Source: Alviniconcha marisindica (lineage: Eukaryota; Mollusca; Gastropoda; Provannidae). Taken from it: 64,000 nt of DNA. Both the position numbers and the translations under genes were made by a program. The notes under the pieces were generated by a model. The model searched no databases. It was not told the origin of the DNA and saw only the letters and a program-made list of their open reading frames with translations. The stretch is taken from positions 614,642-678,641 of the forward strand of contig JABMCL010002580.1 of NCBI GenBank assembly GCA_018857735.1. The letters run 5' to 3'. Shown here in pieces: positions 49,388-59,558 of the stretch. How positions within the stretch are numbered: position 1 is the stretch's first letter; each line of letters opens with the position of its first letter.

Positions 49388-50166
49388 TGGTTGGCAGCCA
49401 GCACTTGATGCGACCCTGTCTTGACCTCACTTCCCGTCTTGTTATGGAAGTGTGTGCATCACGAATCAGCTAGCTGCTCGGACGTCTGAATACAGCGGAT
49501 TATTTTTCTTTATCCGTGTAATTTTTGTTTAATCTGCTTGCATGTGCTTAATTATTCCAAATGCTGATGTGTCATCTGCTGGTCATGAAAATATAATGTT
49601 GGAGCATGCATATATTTAAATATCTATATATCTATATGCCTTTAGTTACAAAAGACAGTAGCAGGAAACAGACTTACAAGTTTTAGGAGACAGACTTAGC
49701 TGATTTTATCCATGTGACAAACAGTTCATAGATGCCAATTCATATTTTACACCCGACTCCATGTTTGTCTGCTGGCAGAGTTTGGTGCGGGTTTACTCAT
49801 ATTCAGACTTGTTGAGGCAGCAAGAGAATCACTTGCAGCTTTTTTATCGCCATCATGTTACCACTGCCTTGCGCTACCGACATTCATGAGTATTGTAGTC
49901 AGTTTGTTTGGTTTGGTTACACTGAACTGCTGATTCTACCACCACAGTGCAACCAGATTGGTTACACCCAGTAACAGCTTCATATGTGATTCATTACCAT
50001 TGTTTAATACATTTTCTTTTCAACAGCTGTTGAGACTGGCACTTTGTGTTGGCCCGTGTTTTTTAAAACACATTTCCCTTTCCAATTTCTTGCCTTGGAT
50101 TTTAGTATGTTGTTGGAGACTTTGTTATTCTGTGATTCGCAGATGTATTGAAGTTGTTTGGGTCCA

Positions 50167-50172
50167 ATTAAA
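50167..50172 (+). terminator. Alternative poly(A) signal ATTAAA
   Basis: ATTAAA, followed within 30 bp by TTTGTGTGTC and a T-rich stretch. It would give a 3' UTR of about 0.8 kb. Confidence 0.4.
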
Positions 50173-51556
50173 GACTTTGTGTGTCATTCCACAGGTTTTT
50201 CTTTTGACATTGTATTTTCCGTCCAGCTTCTACACGCACACAATTAACCCATTACCGTCCAGCTTGCTATACACACACACACAATTAACCCTTTACCGTC
50301 CAGCTGTTTTATTACAAAAGTGTTCATACACCTGAATACACATCTGTCTTAAAGCCTTGTTTGAGTTTTATTGACAATGCATGAGATTGTGACCCAAGAG
50401 TCTGATAAACCACATGCCTCTGCTTCTGGTCCGTGTCTCATTCAACGCTCATGGCCTTTTGCAACTTTCATTTAGAATGCTGTGCAGTGTACTGCTAACA
50501 GGCCAATCAGTATTATGTTCATGGTGTACCAGTGATGGAAGGGATACTGTAACACGCATGAGTTATGAGTCTATATTTGATATATATACTTTTATTGAAT
50601 GCTCTACAATTTTTGATCCAAAAGTATAATGCCTGACAAGGCTGTATCACCATTACCCTCTCCAGCACTATATATATATATCCATGTGTGTAAACCTGTG
50701 ATGTTTGTAATACTATATAGCTTTTTCGTATTCTTTTGATCACGGAAATTCAGGGGTGAAAAGTGATCCGTTCAGTTTTCTCTGTGAACGTCTGTAGACA
50801 GATGAAACCAACGTTTTTGCCCGAGTAAATCTAAACCACATAGATGAGTGAATTGCATGGCTTGTGCGACAATCCTAGTTGGTGGGGTGTCAGGGGCCCG
50901 TCGGGGCCCTGACTGTACACGATTTTTGTGTGTGTTTTTTAGTAAATTATTTGGCCATACAGCAGACTGTTACTTGGACGTTGTAATGCTTAGAACGCTC
51001 ATTGTCAAGTCATTCCAGGAGAACAGTGTACGTATACCAAAGCTCGACAGGTCACAGGTTGAAGAGAACGCCTACAATACCTGTTCATCACACCTCTTGC
51101 AGGCAAGGTGGGGCAGTTTCTGTAGATGGTCTTGACCTTAGGGCACCCACTGCATTAGGGTACAGTGGATGCAGAAATTTTATATATACATAGCTTTGTA
51201 TACTTCTGCTCCCAGGAAAGCCACCATCTGCTTTTCTGGTACCTTAAGCCCCCCCCCCCCCAAACATTCAAGTGCATCTTCAACAGTGAATCAAATTTTT
51301 ACTTGTGATTCAATGACTTGTTTCATTCCAATATGGCCTGTGCAGGCAACCGTTTAATATCAAGCAACTAACTGTAGAGCGCGAGTGTTTCTATTCATTG
51401 ATGTCTTCGTATCATTCCCATTTTGCACAAGAGGGATGTTTTGACAAAGAAAGTAGCTTTGTAACTTTTCGTTGTTGTTGTTACATTGTATTTTATACAG
51501 TTAAATATACAGGTTTGACCTAGGAATGTTTTTTGGTACTTTTTTTTTTTTTGTAT

Positions 51557-51562
51557 AATAAA
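51557..51562 (+). terminator. Distal poly(A) signal AATAAA for the coiled-coil gene
   Basis: AATAAA after a T-run, with a G/T-rich downstream stretch (ggtgttggtgatcaggtgttt) 45-70 bp on. It lies about 430 bp before the convergent RMP24-like stop codon. Confidence 0.5.
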
Positions 51563-51639
51563 CTTGTGGAATCAAATTCTTTTCAGTTTCCGGGTGTTTT
51601 TTTAAATGGTGTTGGTGATCAGGTGTTTGTACGTGTGAA

Positions 51640-51760
51640 CGCTCTCTTCTTTTTTTCCTTCCCCTCGCTTGCACACACACACACGCTCTCTCTCTCTCAC
51701 ACAAACACTGTATGAAAACACGCACACACATATACATGCATAAACACACATACAAAATGT
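51640..51760. repeat. (CA)n/(CT)n tracts between the convergent genes
   Basis: Interrupted CA and CT runs in the roughly 400-bp gap between the two poly(A) signals. Confidence 0.85.
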
Positions 51761-51985
51761 GTATAAATGCTAAAAAATTCACTCAGATGCTACATTTTTG
51801 ATTATATGCACACAAAAAAAGAAAAAGAAATCTAGCATGTTTGGGAAGGGTGAAAAACACAAAGCAAGTTATTCGAAGGATTGGGGGGGGGGGGGAAGAG
51901 AGATGGGGGTGGGGAGGTCTGTCCACTGCAACACACACATGAGCAACAGGAAGCACAACGCAAAGGGAAGCATTTCTAAATCCGC

Positions 51986-51991
51986 TTTATT
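51986..51991 (-). terminator. Poly(A) signal AATAAA overlapping the RMP24-like stop codon
   Basis: The - strand reads CTG AAA TAA AGC, so AATAAA contains the stop codon. A GU-rich stretch (TGTGTGTTG on the - strand, near 51930-51945) follows. If used, the 3' UTR is only 10-30 nt. Confidence 0.45.
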
Positions 51992-52377
51992 TCAGACTGT
52001 TCAAAAACTGCAACAGCGACTCCTGGGCGCTCAGACTTCCCTTGTTCTGCGTGTTCTTCAGCATTACCTGCAGCTGCCTCTGCTTGCCAAATTTCGCCAC
52101 TCTCCCTTTTTGAGCACCCGGCTGAGCCCGGAAAGGCCTTGCTGGTCCTGGTTTCATGGACGTCTTTCCAGCCCTTCCTGCTGCTGCGTGCGCATGGATA
52201 GAGGGACTTGCTGGTCCTGGTTTCATGGATGTCTTTCCAGCCCTTCCTGCTGCTGCGTGCGCATGGAGAGAGGGACTTGCTGGCAAAGTGGAGGATGGTG
52301 TGGAAGATGCCATGACGCTGAAAGTGTCGCTACTTTCGCTTTGCGCCAGTCTGTCTGCCGGGGAATTGTTCACCGAC
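51987..52377 (-). CDS. RMP24: RMP24-like exon 5, terminal exon
   Basis: 391 nt, phase 2 in, 129 codons plus TAA. Acceptor tatgcttacag. A Ser/Pro-rich stretch is followed by two tandem 23-residue repeats (residues 227-249 and 250-272, PS-HAHAAAGRAGKTS). It ends in a family-like helix, VMLKNTQNK..LLQFLNSLK. Confidence 0.78.
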
Positions 52378-55300
52378 CTGTAAGCATATTAAGGCTGAAG
52401 CGTAGAAACAAAACACTGACCTGTAAGCATATTTAGGTTGAAGTGTAGAAACAAAACAAGTAAGTAACTGATTGATGAGGCATAATATTTAGATCTAGAA
52501 TTGACTGATGAGGCATAATATGAAGTTGGGGGGGGAGGAACCTGTAAACATAATGACAATAACTACGTGCATAAATGATACAGGAAATGTATGGATGAAT
52601 AATAAAACACTTATCCTGCAGATCAAAGTGCTCAACAATACAAGCAGACCCCCCAAAACAGAAATTTATATTCAAATGCTAACAGTATGCCAGCAATGAT
52701 AAAAAAAATTACAAGAGAAATTTGCCAACGTACATGATAACTAGCAAATGCAGAACATCATCGCATCTGATGGCAATGTACAAACATGAATGGTTACACA
52801 AACATACACATGGTGCAGTATAACCCACACGTACAACCCACATGTGTACACACATACACGTGGAGCAGTATGAGTGGGACTGTTAGTGTGGAAGACAGCG
52901 TCCAGCTATCAACAAGAGGGCAACTGCAGGTCTTGTGTGTAAAATATATAATATATGGAGGGTGTTCAACTGATTTGGTGGAGTGATTTTTGAAACTGAG
53001 TACTGTAGCCCAAAACAGTGGACTGAATGATTAGATGGGACGCCCAACAGTGGAACAGTGTACAAAACAAATGGAACAAGACCCAGCACTGAGCCCAGAA
53101 GACAAAAAAATTAAAACCACATCTGAAAATGCAAAAATCTGCAACGGAATGAGGTCCAGAGTGCTTGCGTGGAATCAACAAACAAGAAAGTTAATTAGCA
53201 CTCAAAATATGCAACACGAGCACAACAACGAAGACCCGAGTCGCCTACAGTAACTCTCACCTGGCGTGCATGTAAATACAAGGTACATAAACTCCACCAG
53301 AGGTACATCCTCAAATGCAGAGTTGATGACAAAAGTAAACCTGCTCTTTGCCCAGCCAATATTTTCATAATGATCTTTTCAAATGATCTAAACCACTGGC
53401 GTGAAGTTGAGTGAGTGAAACCAAAAATGACTCTGAGGTGGGGGAGAAGTGTTAGGTGACCGACAGTGTCAGACGCAGCCAAACTGTCGTGCAAGTGTGG
53501 CAGCAGAAAGCTTCTTTCTTCCTTGGCAGTTAGCAAACTTTACAATGTGCAGCTGGGTGGTCCCCATGCTGCCACAGAGTCAGCTAAGTTCAGCATGGTA
53601 CGCAGATCGGACAGGACTGCTGACATAGTTTTCTTAGCAAGGCACTGGTGAAGAACAACCTTTTCTATTTTGATAATAATACTTGTAATAAAAACTATAC
53701 CTTACAACTGTTTATTGTTTAAAGAACCTTAATAAAACAAGATTCAAACACATAAAAGGTTTGAAAGAACACTTATTTACTAGGACACAAACACACAATT
53801 TAACTGCTTTGTGGCTTGACAAAGGGGATGACCCTGAAAATTTGCAGATTGTTTGTGTCCTGATAAATAAGCGTTTTTTTTTTTTTTTTAAACCTTTCAT
53901 GTTTGGGTCTTGTATTAGAACGCTAGTAGTCAATCTTATTTCACATTTCTTTCTTTCTTAATAAAACAAATAAAATTGATGAATACCATAAACACAAAAT
54001 AAGTGGGAAAGCGGGGCATACTCTCATCAACTGAAGCTGATGGTAAACAGTCTCTCGTTTCTCATAGGCATGAAAAAAAAGTGCACACGCCTACACCTGT
54101 GTGCCCGCATCTTTTGCGAACATAAACTGTTACCCTGACACGGGCCGGAGGTTAAGAGCCTTTGCCGCAGCGGCTATCTGTCTTCTCTTCTGCCTCCTCA
54201 TCTGCTTTTTCATCTTCTTGTCAGGGATGATTAAGCTATCGTCAGCATCCACACCTTGTGACTGGGTCTCTGTTTCTGAGGAGCAACAAAAATAAATGAA
54301 CAAATAAAAACTAATTAACAAGCAAAAGAAAACATAATTATGCCTGCTCATATGTACCACACACACACACACACACTCACACACACACATAACAAATACA
54401 AGACAACACCAAATTCTTTGGTTTGATATAAAGCCTGGTATGATCTTTCTTTCCTTCAGCTTGACCTCATATTTCTGCCAACAGGAGTTTGACCTGTAAC
54501 ATAAGGTGACTGTGGTTGCATACAACTATTTTGACATTCATCTGTTTTGACAGCATACCCTTTCATTCAGGGTAAACTGGGTTAACAATAAAGCCAGATT
54601 GTGTTTTCATTGTGTGCTATAAAGGTGTGTTCACCAGAGCAAATTCATATGCAAAGATCTCCCAGTCTAAAGAGTTCACCAGAGTAAATTCATTCACAAA
54701 GATCTCCCAGTCCAAAGAGTTCACCAGAGCAAATTCATTCACAAAGATCTCCCAGTCCAAAGAGTTCACCAAAGCAAATTCACTCACTCATAAAGATCTC
54801 CCAGTCCAGAGTTCACCACAGCAAATTCATTCACAAAGATCTCCCAGTCCAAAGAGTTCACCAGAGCAAATTCACTCACAAAGATCTCCCAGTCCAAAGA
54901 CTTCACCAAAGCAAATTCATTCACAAAGATCTACCAGTCGAAAGAGGTTCACCAAAATACTGATCTCCATTAGACTGATTCATTGCTTTCATTTAGCATT
55001 GTCCTCATCTCTCCAGCAGACTCGCTGCATTCCATTTCCAGTCGCATTCGACTAAGTGACTGTAGCTTAACACAATGCATTTGAATATCCACAGAAGCGG
55101 TGTTTTTACCTACATCACTAACTGGCTGTGACATGGTTGGTGCCAGGCAAGTAAGTAAGTAACTTGGTGTTTTACGCCCAGTCAGCCATTACAGTTATAT
55201 CAGGGCGAGGTGCCAGGCAAGCAAGTAAGTAACCTGGTGTTTTACGCCCAGTCAGCCATTACGGTTATATCAGGGCGAGGTGCCAGGCAAGTAAGTAAGT

Positions 55301-57480
55301 AACCTGGTGTTTTACGCCCAGTCAGCCATTACGGTTATATCAGGGTGCGGTGCCAGGCAAGTAAGTAAGTAACCTGGTGTTTTATGCTCAGTCAGCCATT
55401 ACGGTTATATCAGGGCGCGGTGCCAGGCAAGTAAGTAAGTAACCTGGTGTTTTATGCCCAGTCAGCCATTATGGTTATATCAGGGTGAGGTGCCAGACAA
55501 GTAAGTACGTAACCTGGTGTTTTACGCCCAGTCAGCCATTACGGTTATATCAGGGCGAGGTGCCAGGCAAGTAAGTAACCTGGTGTTTTATGCCCAGTCA
55601 GCCATTACGGTTATATCAGGGCGAGGTGCACACCATAGAACTATGCGCCAGTTTACAGTGTTAATTAGATGTGTGGCAACTGTGACAGGGTGGAAAGGAC
55701 AGGCTATAAACTTCCAAAGCAACTGCCCTCTGGTGGTTACAATGGGAAACTGATGCACTGGATAACAAGGCAGAGAAAAAGACCATAGGTAGAGCATCTA
55801 TTCCACTGCCCCACAGCCAAAAGTCTGGCTGATTTGGTACTGTAACCAAATTGTTTGAAACAGAGCATTCAAGAAAACTACCCACTAAACTGAAACAGAG
55901 CATTTAGTAAAACTACCCATTAAAACAGCCTGTCTTCAGATTTGTTTTCATTCCTCTGCTAAATCTCAAAGGTTTTCCCCGAGCTTGGTGAGATATCACA
56001 CGTGCAACAAATTCCAAGCATATGCATGAATGCAGTGCCCAAAATCTGATTCACTGCAGGCAACTACTCCACTACCAGCATGGAGCGCTGGGCACTTTAC
56101 AATAACACACACACACGCCCTCGCACGTCAGACGAGGGGATAGACACGGCTGTGAAAAACAATTTAGGAATAATTATTATACAGGTGCATCTTGAAAGTG
56201 GCTTTAAAAGAGGAGGCAGAGTGGCGGAGTGTCTGAGGCAAAGAGTTCACCAGAGCTTACAAAGACATAAGAATACACTCTTTTCATCACACACACACGC
56301 ACATGCTCGCGTTTGTACACACACTACCAGTACATGCATTACTGGTGATGGGTTGGTAGAATGAAAGTAAAAAGTAAGTAAAATATTCTTTATGATACAA
56401 AGCATGCACCCACTGTGTGTCAGATCAGCTTTCTGCTGAAGAAAGGCTTCCCTGCTCCTCAGCTTGTTCTCCCCTCTCCACTGGCAAGCAGCGCACGTCA
56501 ACACCTGGCAGCAGAAACAATACTGAAGCTGTGTGATCTAACCCCAACCTGCTCAACAGCAGCTCATAGACTCAGAGAGTCCATTTGTTTGGACCTCTCC
56601 CCCCATCCCCCTCCAAAAAAACACACCCCAAAACTGTTTGGTTCCACCCTCTGTGTTACTGCAGTAGCATGTAAAAGATCCTGGTCATTCTGCTAAGTGC
56701 AGGTGACATCAACAAGGGTTCAAGCATAACCATGTGCAGGTGCACTCACACACACACACACGCACGCATGCATGCATGCATGCATGCACACACACACACA
56801 CACACACATGTAGGATGCATGTGTGTTTGGCTATAACCTGTGTGCATGCATGCATGCATGCATGCGTGCGTGTGTGTGTGTGTGAGTGCACCTGCACATG
56901 GTTATGCTTGAACCCTTGTTGATGTCTGCATTATGTGTTAGTTTCTGTTAAACTGCTGATAACATTTTCTATCTCGATGTACATTATGTGTGTTACATTT
57001 GTTGACCGCTTTGAGTTTGAGCCACAGGGTAGGTGCTTTACAATCTTTTCCATTATTATTATTATTATTATAAGTATGTGGATTTGAATGAAGTGATAAT
57101 ATAAATAATATCCAAATAAGTGACTAATAAAGTAACAATAATTATAGTAATAAGAATTAGCTTACTAAGACATTGCAGCACTGGAGAGATTTCTGCAGTA
57201 ATTCCTGCTGATGGCGGGTGAGGCTCTCTTTGTTTTCCTTTTTCCGGCACATCAGTTTCTGCATCTTTTTGGACAGTTTCCGACGTGGCTGAAGTCTCAC
57301 AGCATTAGCTCCCACCAGTAGACTCTTACACTTGGGGCAACACACTGAATCTCTGGAAACATTTTGCGACTCTCAGATGACAGCAATAATGCAAGCAAAT
57401 TCTGCTGAAATCGCTGCCTCCTGTTTTATTTGTTTCAGAATGACATCCACATAACCAATAACCACATGAGAGGGAGAGAG

Positions 57481-57527
<47 letters not shown>

Positions 57528-57581
57528 TGTATGAATGTACTGTGTATTTAATATTACATTTATACTAAGTTACTATATTTA

Positions 57582-57613
<32 letters not shown>

Positions 57614-58660
57614 CACTGTGTGACTCTGTGAGTGTGTGTTTGGTTCCACTGTGACTGTAAACTGTAATGCTTGTTGAAGTTGTTTTTGAGCTGAAAATGA
57701 TTGTGATGAGTTAACAGTAATAACACGTATCTAGGTTGTCAATGTTGTGCATATAATGTACACTAATTATAGTTTCATAAATTCACCTTTGACTTACTCA
57801 TTTAGACTTAGAGTTAGAGGCCTCCTCCTTCCTAAAGTATTATAGCATGACAAACAAAAACATAGCAGGTCAAGCAGAAAACAAAATGTTAGCAAAATAT
57901 GACGTAAAGAAAAAGTATACAGAAAGTCCGCCAGTTATTCAGTAATTGGATTTTAACGTCCTAACAACTGCACAGGGTGGGTTACCTCTAGACAATCAAA
58001 CTCAAATACCAGCGCCACATGGCAGCAAGCTGCACACACCACCTATCACCTCCTATAGTCCTAGCTACCCAACAGGAGCTGACACACACACAAGAAAGCC
58101 TAAGGCTTATACTATGTATAGCCAACTTGTACATGTATGACAGTCTTAACGAAAAATGACTGAAATTATTTTGAACAAAAAAATATTTAAAATGACCACT
58201 AAAAAAAAGTCAGGAGAATGGGCAATTCAAAGAAAAATGACTGGTCAAGAGAGCAAGAGGCCTAGGCAGACAAACAAGAGAGGCGACAGGAAAGAGGAAT
58301 CAAATAACAGCCCTGGGATTCCAGGACGGAGCTGGCATCAGTCTCAGACGTATCCCCGGCTTCCTTTCGCTATAAACAAAATTAAAAATTAAACACTTGA
58401 ATCTGCAAGGCTCTTTTAAAAGCCCTCATGAATAATTAAATTTAAAGCAGTAAAACTCTACCCAAACTAAGAGTCTAAGGGTATGATTTAGAATCATCTG
58501 CTTACAAGACTGCCTGATGTCTGATGGTGGCTTGTTGCTTGAACATCCTGTTCCCCCTCCTGGCGTTGCTGTTGATCTTGGTTATATGGAGTTGCTCATT
58601 CTTCTTCTTCCGTTGAGCAGATTTTGAGGCAATTTTACCATTTTTATTTCTGTATGGCAT
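51987..58660 (-). CDS. RMP24: RNase MRP subunit RMP24 (C18orf21) homologue, five coding exons
   Basis: Five - strand exons (58506-58660, 57166-57352, 56414-56504, 54134-54275, 51987-52377) join with matching phases (2, 0, 1, 2) into 321 residues. Two CxxC knuckles (residues 57-60 and 118-121) form a four-cysteine zinc ribbon. Between them is a basic stretch with NAVRLQP and KKMQKLM that parallels human C18orf21 (NSRVRLKP, KIQKLL). A basic cluster near 164-177 may be a nuclear signal. The C-terminal helix ending LLQFLNSLK matches the human SSLK-type end. Human C18orf21/RMP24 is an RNase MRP-specific, Snm1-like subunit acting in nucleolar pre-rRNA processing. At 321 residues this is about 100 longer than the human protein. 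Exon 1 is the least certain part. The gene lies tail to tail with the coiled-coil gene. Confidence 0.72.
52141..52278 (-). repeat. In-frame 69-bp tandem duplication in the RMP24-like terminal exon
   Basis: Two units offset by 69 bp (52141 and 52210 on the + strand) encode nearly identical 23-residue Ala/His/Gly/Lys blocks with only a few base differences, so the duplication is recent or homogenised. Confidence 0.85.
53190..53320 (+). mobile_element. Dispersed repeat, relative of 15880-16045
   Basis: agcactcaaaatatgcaaca-cgagcacaacaacgaagacc..ctctcacctggcgtgcatg..ataaactccaccagaggtacatcctca, in intron 4 of the RMP24-like gene. Confidence 0.6.
53721..53932. mobile_element. Fold-back (MITE-like) element
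   Basis: The left arm (acaagattcaaacacataaa-aggttt..tatttactaggacac) and right arm (gtgtcctgataaataagc..aaacctttcatgtttgggtc-ttgt) are inverted over about 60 bp with a short centre. No coding capacity. Confidence 0.75.
54134..54275 (-). CDS. RMP24: RMP24-like exon 4, basic linker
   Basis: 142 nt, phase 1 in and 2 out. Acceptor ttgctcctcag, donor gtaaca. An acidic part (VDADDSL) is followed by KKMKKQMRRQKRRQ, a likely nuclear or nucleolar targeting and RNA-contact segment. Confidence 0.75.
54355..54390. repeat. (CA)n microsatellite
   Basis: About 15 CA units with one interruption, just upstream of exon 4 of the - strand gene. Confidence 0.9.
54630..54958. repeat. 45-bp minisatellite, 7 copies
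   Basis: Unit ttcaccagagcaaattcatt-cacaaagatctcccagtccaaagag. The + strand frames FTRANSFTKISQSKE arise from it. Confidence 0.92.
55141..55628 (+). repeat. 70-bp tandem array, 7 copies
   Basis: Units start at 55141, 55211, 55281, 55351, 55421, 55491 and 55561 (tgccaggcaagtaagtaagt-aacctggtgttttacgcccag..ggttatatcagggcgagg). The same core is at 39767-39918, inverted, so the unit is dispersed as well as tandem. Confidence 0.95.
55629..56413 (-). other. RMP24-like intron 3, left part
   Basis: A small duplication (gaaacagagcatt-aa-aaaactaccca) at 55857-55918; otherwise nothing recognised. Confidence 0.45.
56414..56504 (-). CDS. RMP24: RMP24-like exon 3, second zinc knuckle
   Basis: 91 nt, phase 0 in and 1 out. 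Acceptor ctgctgccag, donor gtgggt. It reads VLTCAACQWRGENKLRS, giving the second CxxC, and ends ADLTH-K. Confidence 0.78.
56705..56926. repeat. Perfect 88-bp inverted repeat (palindrome)
   Basis: Arms 56705-56792 and 56839-56926 are exact reverse complements, including about 40 bp of unique sequence (gacatcaacaagggttcaag..) and the (CA)n/(GCAT)n part. The spacer is 46 bp. Confidence 0.95.
57166..57352 (-). CDS. RMP24: RMP24-like exon 2, first zinc knuckle
   Basis: 187 nt, phase 2 in and 0 out. Acceptor atgtttccag, donor gtaagc. It reads DSVCCPKCKSLLVG, then the conserved VRLQPRRKL-KKMQKL motif. This is the most family-specific exon. Confidence 0.8.
57485..57616. repeat. (GA)n and (TA)n microsatellites
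   Basis: (GA)n at about 57488-57525 and (TA)n at 57585-57614, in intron 1 of the - strand gene. Confidence 0.95.
57620..58505 (-). other. RMP24-like intron 1, right part
   Basis: AT-rich. A possible - strand acceptor (tttgtttatag at 58382) precedes a short frame, but joining it to exon 1 soon gives a stop. The lysine-rich + strand frame at 58156 has no support. Confidence 0.4.
58506..58660 (-). CDS. RMP24: RMP24-like exon 1 (start codon)
   Basis: ATG at 58660; 51 codons plus two bases, donor gtaagc. It is very basic (MPYRNKNGKI, AQRKKKNEQ). The frame would otherwise stop at once (TAA overlapping the donor), and the phase matches exon 2 exactly (TT+A, Leu). It does not resemble the human N-terminus, so a different first exon is possible. 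An AG just before (cttgcag) could mean a non-coding 5' exon upstream. Confidence 0.5.
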
Positions 58661-59509
58661 ATTGTACTGCAAGCTCTACAAATGATAAATAAATACAAAT
58701 TTAAAGGCCTTAAATTACGGAATGATCTACTGCAGCGCTACTCTCAACAAGACTTGCTCGTAGTCGTACTGCTCTCAACCACAGTGCATGACCTGCATCA
58801 AGGGACGCCACTCTTAAGTTCGTTTCCTGTTGTTAGACAGTCTAAACAACATAATCTATAGATATACTTAGTGCCAAAAGGTGCGCAAATGGGGGGTCCG
58901 ATTTTTGACTGTCAATAAAATCCGTTTCAAACACTTTGTCTTGTTGTTGCTTTGTGTGTGCGTTCATAATTGGTCAGTATTACAGTGGAAACAATATGAG
59001 CTCCAAATCTGGAGCAGCTGGAGAAATATAATTTTTTGAAAGTGAAAAGCGCCACGAAATTCGACCCCTGAAAACGGACACGCTCACGGTGAGTGCTTTC
59101 GATGCTTTCATTCACGTACATGACGAATCAAAACATTACCTCAGTCACCGATTAGCACAGAGGAGATATCGCTTTACACAGTGCATATAAAATAGATTAT
59201 CACTAAGTTTTGTTTTTGGAGTTAGAGACTCCGAAATATCCTTCGGTCGAACGTTATGTGTTGAAATGTTTCATGACCAGCATCCGCAGACAATCTAGTG
59301 AAGAACGGACTTTCTCTTTCGTCGAAACTTTACTCCAGTCACTGTGGTACGTCACTGCACCAGGCGCCAATGTTTTATTTTACTGCCAAATGTCTGGGTA
59401 GTTTTTAAATATATTTTGCCATTCTTCATAAAATTGTTGCAATAAATAACGTTCAACAACGTATTAAATTAAACAAGCAAAAGGAAAAAATAAAGTTTTG
59501 CGCTTTTGC

Positions 59510-59558
59510 ACTACTTCCGGTCAGCCATGTTATACATCCGGTCATTTGCTTTTAGCAC
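59510..59558 (+). promoter_or_regulatory. ETS/YY1-like promoter signature
   Basis: acttccggtcagccatgtta followed by tacatccggtc, 20-45 bp before an ATG. ETS (CCGGAA) and YY1-type (GCCAT) sites are common in TATA-less metazoan promoters. It is pattern-based only. Confidence 0.3.

Larger units (their letters stand above)
49388..51580 (+). other. Probable 3' UTR of the coiled-coil gene
   Basis: There is no splice-consistent reading frame after the TGA. The stretch is AT-rich with short (CA)n runs and a small duplicated block (ttaaccc..taccgtccagct) near 50230-50305. Two poly(A) signals could end it: ATTAAA at 50167 and AATAAA at 51557. Confidence 0.6.

Noticed and set aside
49958..50335. 125-codon + strand frame in the 3' UTR
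   Set aside because: Composition (S, L, F, Y) is that of AT-rich non-coding DNA; no family resemblance or splice support.
55141..55628. CRISPR-like array
   Set aside because: The copies are contiguous 70-bp tandem units without unique spacers, in animal DNA.
58927..59121. 64-codon - strand frame as the true first exon of the RMP24-like gene
   Set aside because: It ends in a stop without a phase-2 donor, does not resemble the family N-terminus, and lies inside the inverted-repeat element.
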